64,000 bases of DNA from Mesorhizobium sp. AR10 (GCF_024746795.1 NZ_CP080523.1:248001-312000), one strand, 5' to 3'. Positions 26,233 through 35,744 are shown, counted from the stretch's first letter. Translations and numbers: made by a program. Notes: a model not told the origin generated them from the sequence alone.

Positions 26233-27335
26233 ATGCAGACCACAGTCAAGCATCTCGCATTTGGAGCCGCGCTGCTGCTCTCAGCGCTGCCGTTCGCCGC
26301 TCGGTCACAGGACGTGGCCGCGAACCTCAAGGGAACGGGTGAAGTCGTCATCACATCGGGTGGCGGGACCTGGGAGGAAGCGCAGAAGAAGGCCTTTTTC
26401 GATCCGTTTACGCGCGACACTGGCATCAAGGTCGTGCTCGTCCCGGAAGATCATGCGAAGCTTCTGGCATCGATAAAGCTCGGCCAACCGGAAGCCGACA
26501 TCACAGGGATTTCCGGCGGTGCACTTACGGGTTGGGTGGACAAGGGCGCGGTCGAGGAGATCGACTACAGCTTTTTTGCCAAGGACACCCTGACCGGTAT
26601 GCCGGAGCAGATGAAGAACAAATACGGGGTCGGCGCCCTGCTCTCTTCCACGGTCGTCGCTTTCAACACCAACAAGTATCCGGCCAGCGGCAAGCAGCCG
26701 AAGAACTGGGTTGATTTTTACAATGTGAACGATTTCCCGGAAAGCGCACCTTGCCCAAATGCGAGAAGATCCTCGACGGCGGCCTGATTGAGGGAGCGCT
26801 CATGGGGGACGGTGTTTCTCCAGACAAGCTCTATCCTCTCGACCTGGACCGCGCCTTCAAAAAGATCGAGGACATGAAGCCGAATGTCGGCCGCTGGTGG
26901 GTAGCAGGAGCAGATGCTCCCCAGAGCCTGATCAGCGGTGAAGTTGATATTGCTGCTGCCTATAACGGGCGCATCTTCAAGGCAAAGCAGGAGGGTGCGC
27001 CCCTGGAGCTCTCCTGGGACCAATCGCTCCTTCAGCTGGACTACTGGCTGGTCATGAAGGGATCGCCCAACAAGGAGAATGCCGCCAAGTTCCTGGCCTA
27101 TATCTCGCAAGCCAAGCCGCAGGCTGATTTCGCAGAGGCGATCTCCTACGGCCCCATCAACAACGACGCCTACAAGCTGCTGCCCAAAGAGATGGTCGGT
27201 ATTCTGCCGGGATCACCCGAGCTCGTGAAAAAGCAGGTTTTCCAGAACTACAGCTGGTGGGGTGAAAAGGCTGCCGACGGCCGCACAAACTGGGATGTCG
27301 CGCTCGAACGCTGCGTCGCAATGCTCTCACAGTGA
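26233..27335 (+). pseudogene. Second copy of the binding-protein gene, frameshifted
   Basis: Identical to the gene at 23945-25048 except for one synonymous C-to-T change and the loss of one C in the CCCC run at about 26736-26739. The frame breaks after VNDFP and closes a few codons later at 26787. The rest of the protein continues in another frame to the normal stop at 27335. Unless the base is a sequencing error, the copy makes only a truncated protein of 184 residues. Its hairpin is intact and it sits directly upstream of the permease gene. Confidence 0.88.
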
Positions 27336-27347
27336 TTTCACGTGCCT

Positions 27348-27369
27348 GCGGGCCGGCGAACCGGCCCGC
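27348..27369 (+). terminator. Hairpin after the second binding-protein copy
   Basis: The same 9-bp stem and CGAA loop as 25061-25082, part of the duplicated segment. It lies about 50 bp upstream of the permease start. Confidence 0.6.
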
Positions 27370-27420
27370 AACTCGTGACAATGCTGGTGCTAATCGGCGA
27401 CTGGCAACGGAGTAACCGTT

Positions 27421-29256
27421 ATGAATATCCTAAAGGCAAAGACCGCCGGTTCCATTGGGAGCCAGCCGGCGCAGCGGCCAGATTTTCTGAGTTCGCTGTT
27501 GTTGAACCGGTGGATAAAGGGGGGCATTGTCGCGGGGCCCTTGATCATCCTGATGGTTGGCTTTCTCTTCATTCCCCTGTCCTACATCGTATGGGGCAGT
27601 TTCGAAGGCTCGAAATTCAACTTCAGCCACTACGCGCGTGTGTTTTCCAGCGAGATCAACTTCAACATCTTGCTACGCACGCTCCAAATCGGTCTAATCG
27701 TGACAATCCTATCGGTGACGGCTGGGTACCCTGTAGCTTACCTCCTTACCAAGCTGAAAGCCGGGGCGTTATCGACGGTTAGTATTTTCATCCTTATTCC
27801 GCTGTTCACGGCGTTCCTAATTCGAACTTACGCCTGGATGATAATCCTCGGCCGCGAGGGCATTATAAATAACGCGCTGATGTGGCTTGGTTTCACCAGC
27901 GCTCCTCTCCCTTTGCTGAACACCACCTTTGCGGTGGTCGTTGGCATGGCGCACGTCTTCATCCCCACGGCCATTTTTACGATGTACTCGTCGATGGTGC
28001 GGATCGATCATGAATTTGCGCGCGCCGCACAGATCCTTGGCGCCAAACCCGTTCAGGCATTTCTGCGAGTGTACCTGCCGCTAACGCTCCCGGCCGTCTT
28101 CTCTGCCAGCATATTAATATTTATCACCGCAATCGGTTTTTACATCACGCCGGCACTCCTCGGTGGGCCCAGCGACACGATGATTTCACAACTGATCGTC
28201 GCGCAAATGACGACCCTCCTCAATTTTGAGTTGGGCTACGCTTCCTCGATCGTCCTCCTCCTTGTAACGATCGGCATTTTGTTCGTCGCCAGTTTTTTCG
28301 TTCCACTCGAAATGATCTGGTCATCTTCGACCGCAGCCTCTTCTGATGAAGAACCCCGTGCTGCCGCTCGCCTCTTGAAGCATTTGAAGCACGCGATTGC
28401 TCCTGCACTCCTGGTCACGGAGACCGTCCTCCATGGCGCAACGCGGCCCCTGCTGACCCATAATGCGCGCTGGCTTTGGGCATACACGATCGTTGTCTTG
28501 GTGTTTCTAACCGCACCTCTGGTCGTCGTTATCATTCTTTCCTTCAGCTCGTCACCATTCGTGGTTTTCCCACCTCCCGGGTTCTCTCTGCAATGGTGGC
28601 AAAAGCTCGCGAACGCGACGGAATGGCACCAGAGTTTCTTTTTCTCCGTGCAGTTGGGGATAGCCTCGGCGTTTGTTGCGACAATTATCGGGACAATGGG
28701 TGCGTTCTGGCTGGTGCGGACGAAGTTTCTATTCAAGAAGATGTTGTTTCTGTTCTCGCTGTCACCATTGATGGTTCCAGTCGTGATCATCGCGACATCC
28801 CTCTATGTGTTTGAGGCGCGGTTGCGGATCCTTGGAACTTTCGGCGGACTTGTCATGGGGCATGTGCTTCTGTCTGTACCGTATGTAATCGTAGTGATGG
28901 CGGCAGCCCTGCGGAACTTCGATGAGTCGCTCGAACCGGCAGCCGCAGTACATGGCGCGCGTCCCTTGCAGGTGCTCCGCTTCATCACGCTGCCCATCCT
29001 GAAGCCTGCACTCCTCACTGCCGGGCTGCTTGCGTTCCTGACGTCGTTCGATGAGCTACTTGTCGGAATATTCTTGTTGGGGCGCCAGACCCCGACGCTG
29101 CCGATTAAATTTTGGGGCGACATCAAATATCAAATCGATCCGCTTCTCAGCGCTGCCTCGACGCTGATCGTCATCCTCGTCGCAGCATCGATCATCACCG
29201 TGCAGTTAGTTCGTGCCCGTTACAACGCGCGCACTGCCGCCAGCACAGCCGAATGA
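27421..29256 (+). CDS. Fused ABC transporter permease (PotB-PotC type, two domains)
   Basis: A 611-residue membrane protein holding two permease domains in one chain. The first (about residues 30-300) ends with the EAA-type loop EFARAAQILGAKPVQAFLRV. The second (about 345-605) has the matching loop ESLEPAAAVHGARPLQVLRF. Each domain shows about six hydrophobic helices, and a polar linker with an Ala/Ser/Glu-rich stretch joins them. Spermidine/putrescine-type importers normally have two separate permeases (PotB and PotC). Here one gene supplies the whole channel. It is followed after 12 bp by the ATPase gene. Confidence 0.9.
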   Translation: MNILKAKTAGSIGSQPAQRPDFLSSLLLNRWIKGGIVAGPLIILMVGFLFIPLSYIVWGSFEGSKFNFSHYARVFSSEINFNILLRTLQIGLIVTILSVTAGYPVAYLLTKLKAGALSTVSIFILIPLFTAFLIRTYAWMIILGREGIINNALMWLGFTSAPLPLLNTTFAVVVGMAHVFIPTAIFTMYSSMVRIDHEFARAAQILGAKPVQAFLRVYLPLTLPAVFSASILIFITAIGFYITPALLGGPSDTMISQLIVAQMTTLLNFELGYASSIVLLLVTIGILFVASFFVPLEMIWSSSTAASSDEEPRAAARLLKHLKHAIAPALLVTETVLHGATRPLLTHNARWLWAYTIVVLVFLTAPLVVVIILSFSSSPFVVFPPPGFSLQWWQKLANATEWHQSFFFSVQLGIASAFVATIIGTMGAFWLVRTKFLFKKMLFLFSLSPLMVPVVIIATSLYVFEARLRILGTFGGLVMGHVLLSVPYVIVVMAAALRNFDESLEPAAAVHGARPLQVLRFITLPILKPALLTAGLLAFLTSFDELLVGIFLLGRQTPTLPIKFWGDIKYQIDPLLSAASTLIVILVAASIITVQLVRARYNARTAASTAE

Positions 29257-29268
29257 CGGAGAGACACC

Positions 29269-30339
29269 ATGTCCACAAGCCTTGAGATGCAGAACATCCA
29301 AAAGTTCTATGGCCAGCTTCACGTGGTAAAGGACCTCAACCTTCATATTAAGCCAGGCGAATTCGTGACTTTCCTCGGGCCGTCTGGGTCGGGAAAGACG
29401 ACCGCGTTGAAGATGATCGCGGGCTTTGAAGCCCCTACATCTGGAGACATCTTCCTTGGGGGTCGATCAATTGTCGATCTGCCCGCCTATGAGCGCGGCA
29501 TCGGCATGGTTTTCCAGAACTATGCACTGTTCCCGCACATGACAGTTGCTGAGAATGTTGCCTTTCCTTTGACCGTGCGAAAAGTCTCGCGGCAGGAAAC
29601 TGAGGAGAAGGTTACGCGTGCACTCCATCTCGTCAAAATGGATCAGTACAAAGGGCGCTATCCCAACCAGCTCTCTGGAGGTCAACAGCAGCGCATCGCG
29701 CTTGCGCGGGCAATCGTGTTCAACCCTAGCATCCTGCTCATGGACGAACCGCTTGGTGCGCTTGATAGGAACCTTCGTGAACACATGAAGATTGAAATCA
29801 TGCGCATACAGAAGGAACTGAACATGACGGTCGTCTTCGTGACGCATGACCAGGATGAAGCTTTGACCATGTCTGACCGGATAGCTGTTATGAATGATGG
29901 GCAGCTTGCCCAGGTAGACGACAGCCGGACCCTCTACGGCAAGCCGAAAACTCGCTTCGTCGCCTCTTTCGTTGGCGAATCGAACATGATCCCATGTCGT
30001 GTCGACTCCGTAGAAAACGCGGCAGGGAAAGTGACTGTGGCCGGCGTGGCGCCGGGCCTGGCTCAGTTATCCGGACAATCCAAAGGGGATGAGGGCTGGA
30101 TCTTTGTCCGACCGGAAAACGTCGAGATTGGCGCTCGTTCGACCTCTTCAAATCTTCCGAATACGCTTGATGGCATAGTGGAGAACGCACTTTTCCTGGG
30201 AGAGATGACGCGATACTTGGTTCGCTGTGGGGATGAAACCATCACCGTGAAGCGACAAAATCGCGGCCAACCCCATTTTGCCGGGGGTACTCCGGTCACG
30301 GTGTTCTGGAAAGTCGAGGACTGCACCGTTCTCAACTGA
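29269..30339 (+). CDS. ABC transporter ATP-binding protein (PotA type)
   Basis: A 356-residue ATPase. Walker A is LGPSGSGKTTALK, the Q-loop is FQNYALFPHMT, the signature is LSGGQQQRIALARA, Walker B is ILLMDEPLGALD and the switch His is in VFVTHDQDEA. The C-terminal 110 residues form a TOBE regulatory domain (FVRPENVEIG). It energises uptake through the fused permease and the periplasmic binding protein of the same operon. It is the last gene of the transport operon, and the frame is intact. Confidence 0.92.
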   Translation: MSTSLEMQNIQKFYGQLHVVKDLNLHIKPGEFVTFLGPSGSGKTTALKMIAGFEAPTSGDIFLGGRSIVDLPAYERGIGMVFQNYALFPHMTVAENVAFPLTVRKVSRQETEEKVTRALHLVKMDQYKGRYPNQLSGGQQQRIALARAIVFNPSILLMDEPLGALDRNLREHMKIEIMRIQKELNMTVVFVTHDQDEALTMSDRIAVMNDGQLAQVDDSRTLYGKPKTRFVASFVGESNMIPCRVDSVENAAGKVTVAGVAPGLAQLSGQSKGDEGWIFVRPENVEIGARSTSSNLPNTLDGIVENALFLGEMTRYLVRCGDETITVKRQNRGQPHFAGGTPVTVFWKVEDCTVLN

Positions 30340-30589
30340 TTATTGAATGTCTTGCTCACATCAGCTGGCGGCCCCGGCAGTGCCGTTCAGTTTGTCATGA
30401 CGAACGATGACGTTGGACAATCTGATTGATGATCGTTACTAGAAGCCAGTTTCTTGCGAAGTGCTCGCGGACCCTGAGGAGATCCCCTTCCCCGGATCGT
30501 CACGTTTGTCGCGCATGCCTTCGGCATCACAATATGCATCTTCAAGCGACGAGTGCGGCAAAAGCCGCTCTCGCCGATCCAAGTTCATA

Positions 30590-30800
30590 TTACCGGCAGG
30601 CGATACATGACCACAAAGACACCTGGCTGGATTTCAGCGGGATACTTCAGGCCGACTGTTACAACGGCTTCAACTCGCTGTTCGACCGGACAAAGAAACA
30701 GATGCCGGTGACACCAGCCCTCTGCTTCGCCCCATGCACGCTGAAAGTACTTCGAACTCGCGGACGTCTCTCGTCGTGCACCCGCCAGGGAGCCAGGCCA
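30590..30800 (+). pseudogene. IS66-family transposase (TnpC) remnant
   Basis: The frame shows SGILQADCYNGFNSLFDRTK followed by TPALCFA, matching the conserved GxLQADxYxGFNxLY...TEAxCWAHARRKFFELAD block of IS66 TnpC. KYFELADV continues in another frame, so the fragment is broken by a frameshift near 30738. The rest of the transposase and the TnpA/TnpB genes are absent. Confidence 0.7.
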
Positions 30801-30869
30801 ATCTCTAGCCCGGCTTCTCTAGAGGCAGCCTGAAGGAGAAAGGGACCAACGAATCGAATATATAGAAAC

Positions 30870-31095
30870 TCGATGCTGTACTACACGCTGAAATTCGTAG
30901 CCGACATACTCGGTTAAGACGAGGATTTCCTGCGCGAGTGCTCCATCGAACTGTTCTCCGAAGACGGCTGCCTCAGTGCCTAGGACAACTTTCCAGCGTC
31001 GGAATTGAGCGAACACATTGTCCTCTTTTCAGACGATGGCATCGAGAACCTCAAACCTCAAACATATCGTCGAGGCCCGCAGGGACGTCGACGGC
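30870..31095 (+). pseudogene. Remnant of a small hypothetical rhizobial protein
   Basis: Plus-strand coding traces read MLYYTLKFVADILG, stop, DEDFLRECSIELFSEDGCLS, stop, then a segment with SDDGIENLK. Internal stops show it is decayed. The pattern resembles short hypothetical proteins of rhizobial plasmids, but no function can be given. Positions 31096-31326 hold nothing recognisable. Confidence 0.4.
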
Positions 31096-31326
31096 GCTTA
31101 AAAACCGTCGCTAAGGCCCAACCAGAATGCGCGACACACTATCCTGGGGCCCCTCCTCGGATGCTTGCGATAATGTCGATGCCGGTTTGGTCTTGCGATA
31201 AGCACGCTCGCATTTTGAGTCTCCAAGGCGCAGCCGAGACAATTGCGCAGTGCAGATTCCTGTTTGGCAAAGTCGCTATGGTGCGAGTGAGGGTGAGGAA
31301 TGTCTCACTCAACTTGAAGACCGGGA

Positions 31327-32589
31327 CTATATTGTGTAATCTTTGGGGTTCACACTGTTGCTCACCACGCGTCCATGGGTGATCCATTCCGAGGTCAATA
31401 CGGCCGAGCCGCAGGACATTGTCCAACCAAGCGCGCCATGCCCAGTATTGAGGAAGAGATTGCTATATGCCGTCGGACCTACCATGGGTGGCCCGCCGGG
31501 CGTCATCGGACGCAACCCCGACCAATTTAGGGCGGCGTTGATATCGACGTGTGAGGCCATTGCCGGCAAGATCTTGAGAATGTCGGCAAGGACGCGGCGG
31601 CCCTCCTGTGGATCGACTTTCGTGTTATAACGAGCAAATTCGGCCTTGCCACCCATCCGCAGCCGGTCACCCATCGGCACCATCATGGCATGGTAGCCGT
31701 CATCCATGACAGGACGGGTGGGACCACCTTTCCAGCCATTCAGGGGCAAAGTCACGGAGTATCCCTTGACCGGAACAATAGGGACATTGATGCCTAAGGG
31801 GCGAGCAAGGATTGGGCTATAGCTACCAAGCGAAAGCACGTAAGCATCAGCTAGGACATCGCCGGCTGATGTTCGAATATGCGAAACCTGGGTGGATGAC
31901 GCCTTTACGATCTCGTGCACTGTCGTATTGAGCATAAAGTGAGCGCCCAGATCCTGAGCGAGCCGCGCCATCTCGTTTGTAAATTTGTGGGCATCGCCGC
32001 TCTCATCATCCGGGAAGAAGACGGCGCCCACATACCGGTCGATCACATCCCGAAGACAAGGTTCTTTCTCAAGAATTTGGTCCGGGTTCAACACCTCGAA
32101 TTTCACACCCCACTCCTGCATCTCTCGACACATCTTGACGAATTCCGACATATGCCCGTCTCGCGGAAATACCCGCATCGTTCCGCGGGTGGTCTGGTCG
32201 TAGTTAAGAGTGTTGCTCAGGCGGATGTTCCGCAACGTGTTCAAGCTCAGGGTGGCGATCCTGATGTTTGCGATCATATTTTCCTTATGGCGACCAGCCG
32301 TAGAGTTGGCCAGAAATTTCAGGCCCCAACCGACGATCGAAGGAACCGCACTGGGATTGATCTTGAGCGTTGAGTGGCTGTCGAAAAGCATCTTCCCCAG
32401 CCGCTTGACAGTACCTGGTGAATTCCAGGGGCTTGAGTCACTCGGCGTCATGAGCCCGCCATTGGCGAAGCTCGTTTCCATGCCCGGTCGATTGCAACGA
32501 TCGACGACGACAACGTCATGCCCATCTTTTGCCAGCATATATGCTGTCGCGCTACCGACGACGCCAGCACCAAGCACCGCTACTCTCAT
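31327..32589 (-). CDS. D-amino-acid dehydrogenase-like FAD oxidoreductase (DadA family)
   Basis: A 420-residue DAO-family flavoprotein. The N-terminus VAVLGAGVVGSATAYMLAKD is the FAD-binding Rossmann motif, followed by the acidic end of strand 2 in VVVVDR. The C-terminal NTGHGALGWTMSCGSA is the family block that contacts the flavin and substrate. DadA proteins oxidise D-amino acids to 2-oxo acids with electrons going to the respiratory chain. Together with the racemase-like gene at 32737 and the hydantoinase, it suits breakdown of a D- or racemic amino acid released from a cyclic amide. It is a single gene with about 150 bp upstream that holds an inverted repeat. Confidence 0.88.
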   Translation of the reverse strand: MRVAVLGAGVVGSATAYMLAKDGHDVVVVDRCNRPGMETSFANGGLMTPSDSSPWNSPGTVKRLGKMLFDSHSTLKINPSAVPSIVGWGLKFLANSTAGRHKENMIANIRIATLSLNTLRNIRLSNTLNYDQTTRGTMRVFPRDGHMSEFVKMCREMQEWGVKFEVLNPDQILEKEPCLRDVIDRYVGAVFFPDDESGDAHKFTNEMARLAQDLGAHFMLNTTVHEIVKASSTQVSHIRTSAGDVLADAYVLSLGSYSPILARPLGINVPIVPVKGYSVTLPLNGWKGGPTRPVMDDGYHAMMVPMGDRLRMGGKAEFARYNTKVDPQEGRRVLADILKILPAMASHVDINAALNWSGLRPMTPGGPPMVGPTAYSNLFLNTGHGALGWTMSCGSAVLTSEWITHGRVVSNSVNPKDYTI

Positions 32590-32671
32590 TCTCGCAACCT
32601 TCTTAACACTGTCCCCGACGCCGTTCCCTTGCAGGAATAATAAGCATGCGGCGGTAGCGCGCTATGACATC

Positions 32672-32692
32672 CTATCGTCATCAGGACGATAG
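32672..32692. promoter_or_regulatory. Inverted repeat upstream of the DadA-like gene
   Basis: CTATCGTC and GACGATAG with a 5-base spacer, 83 bp upstream of the DadA-like start and 45 bp past the racemase-like gene. It could be an operator for the former or a terminator for the latter. No T-run follows in either direction. Confidence 0.35.
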
Positions 32693-32736
32693 ATTTCACG
32701 CCTCAATTGAACCTATAGATCCTGATTGAGTCCTAC

Positions 32737-33474
32737 CTAGTCCGCACTGGTACTGCTCAAAGGCTTCACTTTGCAAAGTCTCGCCAAATCCTGCGGGAGA
32801 CGGTCATTTGCACCCACCGTATGCAAAAGTTGCCAGAGAGTAGCCAGATTGCTGGTCACGACTGGAAGCCCCAAGCGTTCCTCCAACGGAGCGATCCCGC
32901 GTAGCCACGTGAAATTGGTACAAGAGATGAACACACCATCGATGTCCGGCGGCACTTGAGTGGCAACCCAGTCATTGATCGGCTCATAGCAATCTTCCAC
33001 GTCGGTCGAGTACATGTCGTAACCCCAACTCAAGTGGGCTACAAAAAAGTCATGCCCCTCTAGAAATGTAACCAGTCGCCTTGAGACCCATTCTTCATAG
33101 GGGGTGAAAACCGCAAGTCGCTTCACCCCCAATGCACGAAGAGCAGCCACTACACTCCCGGCCGTCGTAACAGCGGGGAGACCAGACGCGGCTTCTATGG
33201 TTTTTGCGACACTTTCGTCGTATCCGACCCCCTCGAGAAAGCTTCCGGCTGTACAAGCCAGCGCAATGGCCTTCGTACGGCGCGCATGGCTCAACAACTT
33301 TGCTGCCTCGCCGGACTTCACCTTCATCTGGGCAAACTGCTCGTAGTCGTCTCCTTCGTTCTCAACGCGATGGAAATGAAAACGAACTCCGTCAAGACCC
33401 AGCCGAGGGAAGTCGCCCTCTAAGACGTTGTTTTCGGACGGCGTGATTAAGCCAAGCGCGATCGGTTCCCTCAT
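32737..33474 (-). CDS. Asp/Glu racemase or maleate isomerase-like protein
   Basis: A 245-residue protein of the Asp/Glu/hydantoin racemase superfamily. Its two conserved cysteines are in IALACTAGSFLEG and VFISCTNFTWL, the positions of the catalytic pair in maleate cis-trans isomerase and arylmalonate decarboxylase-type members. The start at 33474 (MREPIALGLITPSENN) has SD GGAG and fits the family. The 57 extra residues of the longer frame would run through the candidate operator at 33505. It lies upstream of the DadA-like gene in the same direction, so racemisation followed by oxidation is a plausible sequence. The substrate is unknown. Confidence 0.8.
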   Translation of the reverse strand: MREPIALGLITPSENNVLEGDFPRLGLDGVRFHFHRVENEGDDYEQFAQMKVKSGEAAKLLSHARRTKAIALACTAGSFLEGVGYDESVAKTIEAASGLPAVTTAGSVVAALRALGVKRLAVFTPYEEWVSRRLVTFLEGHDFFVAHLSWGYDMYSTDVEDCYEPINDWVATQVPPDIDGVFISCTNFTWLRGIAPLEERLGLPVVTSNLATLWQLLHTVGANDRLPQDLARLCKVKPLSSTSAD

Positions 33475-33504
33475 TATTAGACTCCGTAGTAGTAAATTGA
33501 TATG

Positions 33505-33519
33505 CAATATCTCATATTG
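33505..33519. promoter_or_regulatory. CAATAT-CTC-ATATTG palindrome (candidate operator)
   Basis: A perfect palindrome 31 bp upstream of the racemase-like gene, the fifth site of the series. GGAT follows, as in the other copies. A protein bound here would overlap the expected promoter. Confidence 0.65.
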
Positions 33520-33968
33520 GATTTGGCTGAGCATGTCAACGTGATCGTGATTGGGGACGACCGCGAGAGGCGCTGTCCTCGGTTGGTCATCCTGCGGCAT
33601 GCAATTGCCGCAGTCTGAGTTCGCAAAGAGCGGCCCTCTACTCAAGCGGATTAGCCGCCGGCGTGTGCCCTACCGCCGCTATGGGTCGTGGGCTTAACGG
33701 AGGGAGCATGAGGATTTGTGGGGCGGTCGAGCGGCGCGGACCATTTCGCCGTTCTCGTGATTTGATTGCCGGAAGGTCGAGCGCAGGGAGCCGTCGAGGG
33801 TCTGCGTCCGAATTTGCAGTAGAAGATGCGCGTTGGCTCCCCCAACGAGGTCTCGGGTCGCTATCGACGCGTGACTCGTGATGTCCCCGCCGGGACGGTG
33901 GTTGCGGCGACCTCGGTCAAATGGCTGACAGCAGGTTACCTACATCTCGTTGGAAACTTTACCGGCCG
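33520..33968. other. Gene-free stretch
   Basis: Nothing recognisable on either strand. The short open frames show no family similarity and have poor ribosome-binding sites. It separates the catabolic locus from the dihydroorotase gene. Confidence 0.5.
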
Positions 33969-35015
33969 CTAACTAGCTACCGAGACAATCCAGTGGATCG
34001 GCACCATGGGATCGAACGTTGTCACCGGGCCGTCGGCCGTTCTAATCTTTTTAGGGAAGATTACCGGCTCGATCAAGCGCTCGAGCGTGATGTGCTCCTC
34101 GTTAGGCGGCAGCCCGTAGAAGGCCGGGCCGTTGAGCGAGGCGAAGGCCTCTAGCCGGTCGAGCGCTCTTTCCTGCTCAAAGACATGCGCCAAGCAAGAA
34201 AGAGTATTGAATGCTGTGAAGATGCCGGCGCAGCCACAGTCGCTTTCTTTGAGTTGATCGACATGGGGCGCGGAGTCCGTGCCGAGGAAGAATCGTCTGT
34301 CGCCAGACGTCGCGGCCTCACGCAACGCAAGCCGGTGCTCCTCGCGCTTCGCTACGGGCAGGCAGTAGTAATGCGGGCGTATGCCGCCGACGAGGATGGC
34401 ATTGCGGTTGATCATGAGATGGTGAGTGGTGATCGTCGCACCCATGTTTCTTTCCTGCGAGCGGACGTAAGCCACGCCCTCGCGCGTCGTCACGTGTTCC
34501 ATGACCACGCGCAGCTCCGGGATCCTGCGACGAAGCGGCTCGAGCACGGTTTCTATGAACACCGCCTCACGGTCGAAGATGTCAATTGCCGGGTCCGTCA
34601 CCTCGCCATGGACGCAGAGCGGCAGGCCGATCGCGGCCATACGCTCCAGCACAGGATAGACCTTGGCGATATCGTGTACGCCGCTTTGCGAGTTGGTGGT
34701 GGCGCCCGCCGGATAGAGCTTCACGGCCGTCACTAGGCGATCGCGGAAGCCGGCCTCCACATCGTCAGGGTCGGTCTCCTCGGTAAGGTAAAGCGTCATC
34801 AGCGGCACGAAGTTGTGGCCTTCGGGAAGGGCTGCCATGATGCGCCCGCGATAGGCCTCGGCCTGCGCGGCCGCGACAATCGGCGGCACCAGATTGGGCA
34901 TGACGATGGCGCGCGCAAAATGAGTCGATGTGTGCGGCAACACGCCTTTCAGCATTGCACCGTCGCGCAGGTGTAGGTGCCAATCATCTGGCTTCCTGAT
35001 CGTAAGTTGGGTCAT
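33969..35015 (-). CDS. pyrC: Dihydroorotase
   Basis: A 348-residue class II dihydroorotase. The metal ligands are in [13 protein letters not shown] (the HxH pair), the bridging Lys is expected in [12 protein letters not shown], and further His residues are in LCVHGEV and VVMEHVTT. The C-terminal FLGTDSAPH holds the catalytic Asp. It makes dihydroorotate in pyrimidine synthesis. The ATG at 35015 ([11 protein letters not shown]) is chosen over a 16-residue longer frame. No other pyr gene is adjacent, so this is a stand-alone copy, and it could also serve a cyclic-amide pathway. Confidence 0.92.
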   Translation of the reverse strand: MTQLTIRKPDDWHLHLRDGAMLKGVLPHTSTHFARAIVMPNLVPPIVAAAQAEAYRGRIMAALPEGHNFVPLMTLYLTEETDPDDVEAGFRDRLVTAVKLYPAGATTNSQSGVHDIAKVYPVLERMAAIGLPLCVHGEVTDPAIDIFDREAVFIETVLEPLRRRIPELRVVMEHVTTREGVAYVRSQERNMGATITTHHLMINRNAILVGGIRPHYYCLPVAKREEHRLALREAATSGDRRFFLGTDSAPHVDQLKESDCGCAGIFTAFNTLSCLAHVFEQERALDRLEAFASLNGPAFYGLPPNEEHITLERLIEPVIFPKKIRTADGPVTTFDPMVPIHWIVSVAS

Positions 35016-35317
35016 AGCGTTTCCATGAGAAATTGAAGATATCGGGTGCGGCGAGAGGGTCAAGGAATGATCACCTGATCACCCTCCCGTAAACGGCATG
35101 TTGGGAAAACGCCGCGATTATCGCCTCGAGCGATACATGTGCGACGTGACGGGCTCCGGAGAACGACTCGCGTGGGCACGTGTGCCGCCGTTCCGGGTCC
35201 ACATGGGTGCGAACCGCATTGCTCGCGGATAGCATAATGGCCGGCGGTCCCGCCACGTTGGTATCTGAGTTCGAACCTCATTCCCGCGTAGGTTGGTCTA
35301 CCCTCCGTAATATGTGC

Positions 35318-35580
35318 CGCGATGTGTCAGTCAAGCGTGCTGGCCCGTTCAGCATATGCTCGCGCATGCGACGTGCAGCCTCCTCGCCATCACCACGCGA
35401 TATGGCCTCCATTATGCGCCATGATCGTGGCGGGAACGGACGATACGATCGGCCCGCCGAACTGCATCCTACGGAAAGCGGTGAACCTGGTTCGGACAGC
35501 GATCGCTTGTTCGACCAGGAAGCCGTTGTGTGTGGTACAGCAATTTCTGCACAAATCGCTCGACGCTGTTGATGCTACTG
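35318..35580 (-). pseudogene. GntR/FadR-type regulator, C-terminal remnant
   Basis: On the minus strand one frame shows IMEAISRGDGEEAARRMREH, the typical last helices of an FCD ligand-binding domain. Another frame just upstream shows EQAIAVRTRFTAFRR, which could be an earlier helix. The two are out of frame and no HTH is found, so this is a decayed gene. Between it and pyrC (35016-35317) only a short coding-like tail is seen. Confidence 0.5.
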
Positions 35581-35744
35581 TCTTTATTGCGAAATTTGTG
35601 CACCCACAGACGCTGCCCCAAGGCAGGCGAACTTGAAGCGGCTCGGACCGGCCAAGGTTAGCCCACTCTTACGCGCAACAGGCCTCGTGAGTGGATCAAC
35701 GAGCGTTGTATTGCCTTGCGATGATCTGCCCAACCCCTGTTCGA

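Larger units (their letters stand above)
26131..27376 (+). repeat. Direct repeat, second copy (1246 bp)
   Basis: Near-identical to 23843-25089. It begins inside the last codons of the deacylase gene and ends just after the hairpin. The offset between copies changes from 2288 to 2287, which places a single-base deletion inside this copy. Confidence 0.92.
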
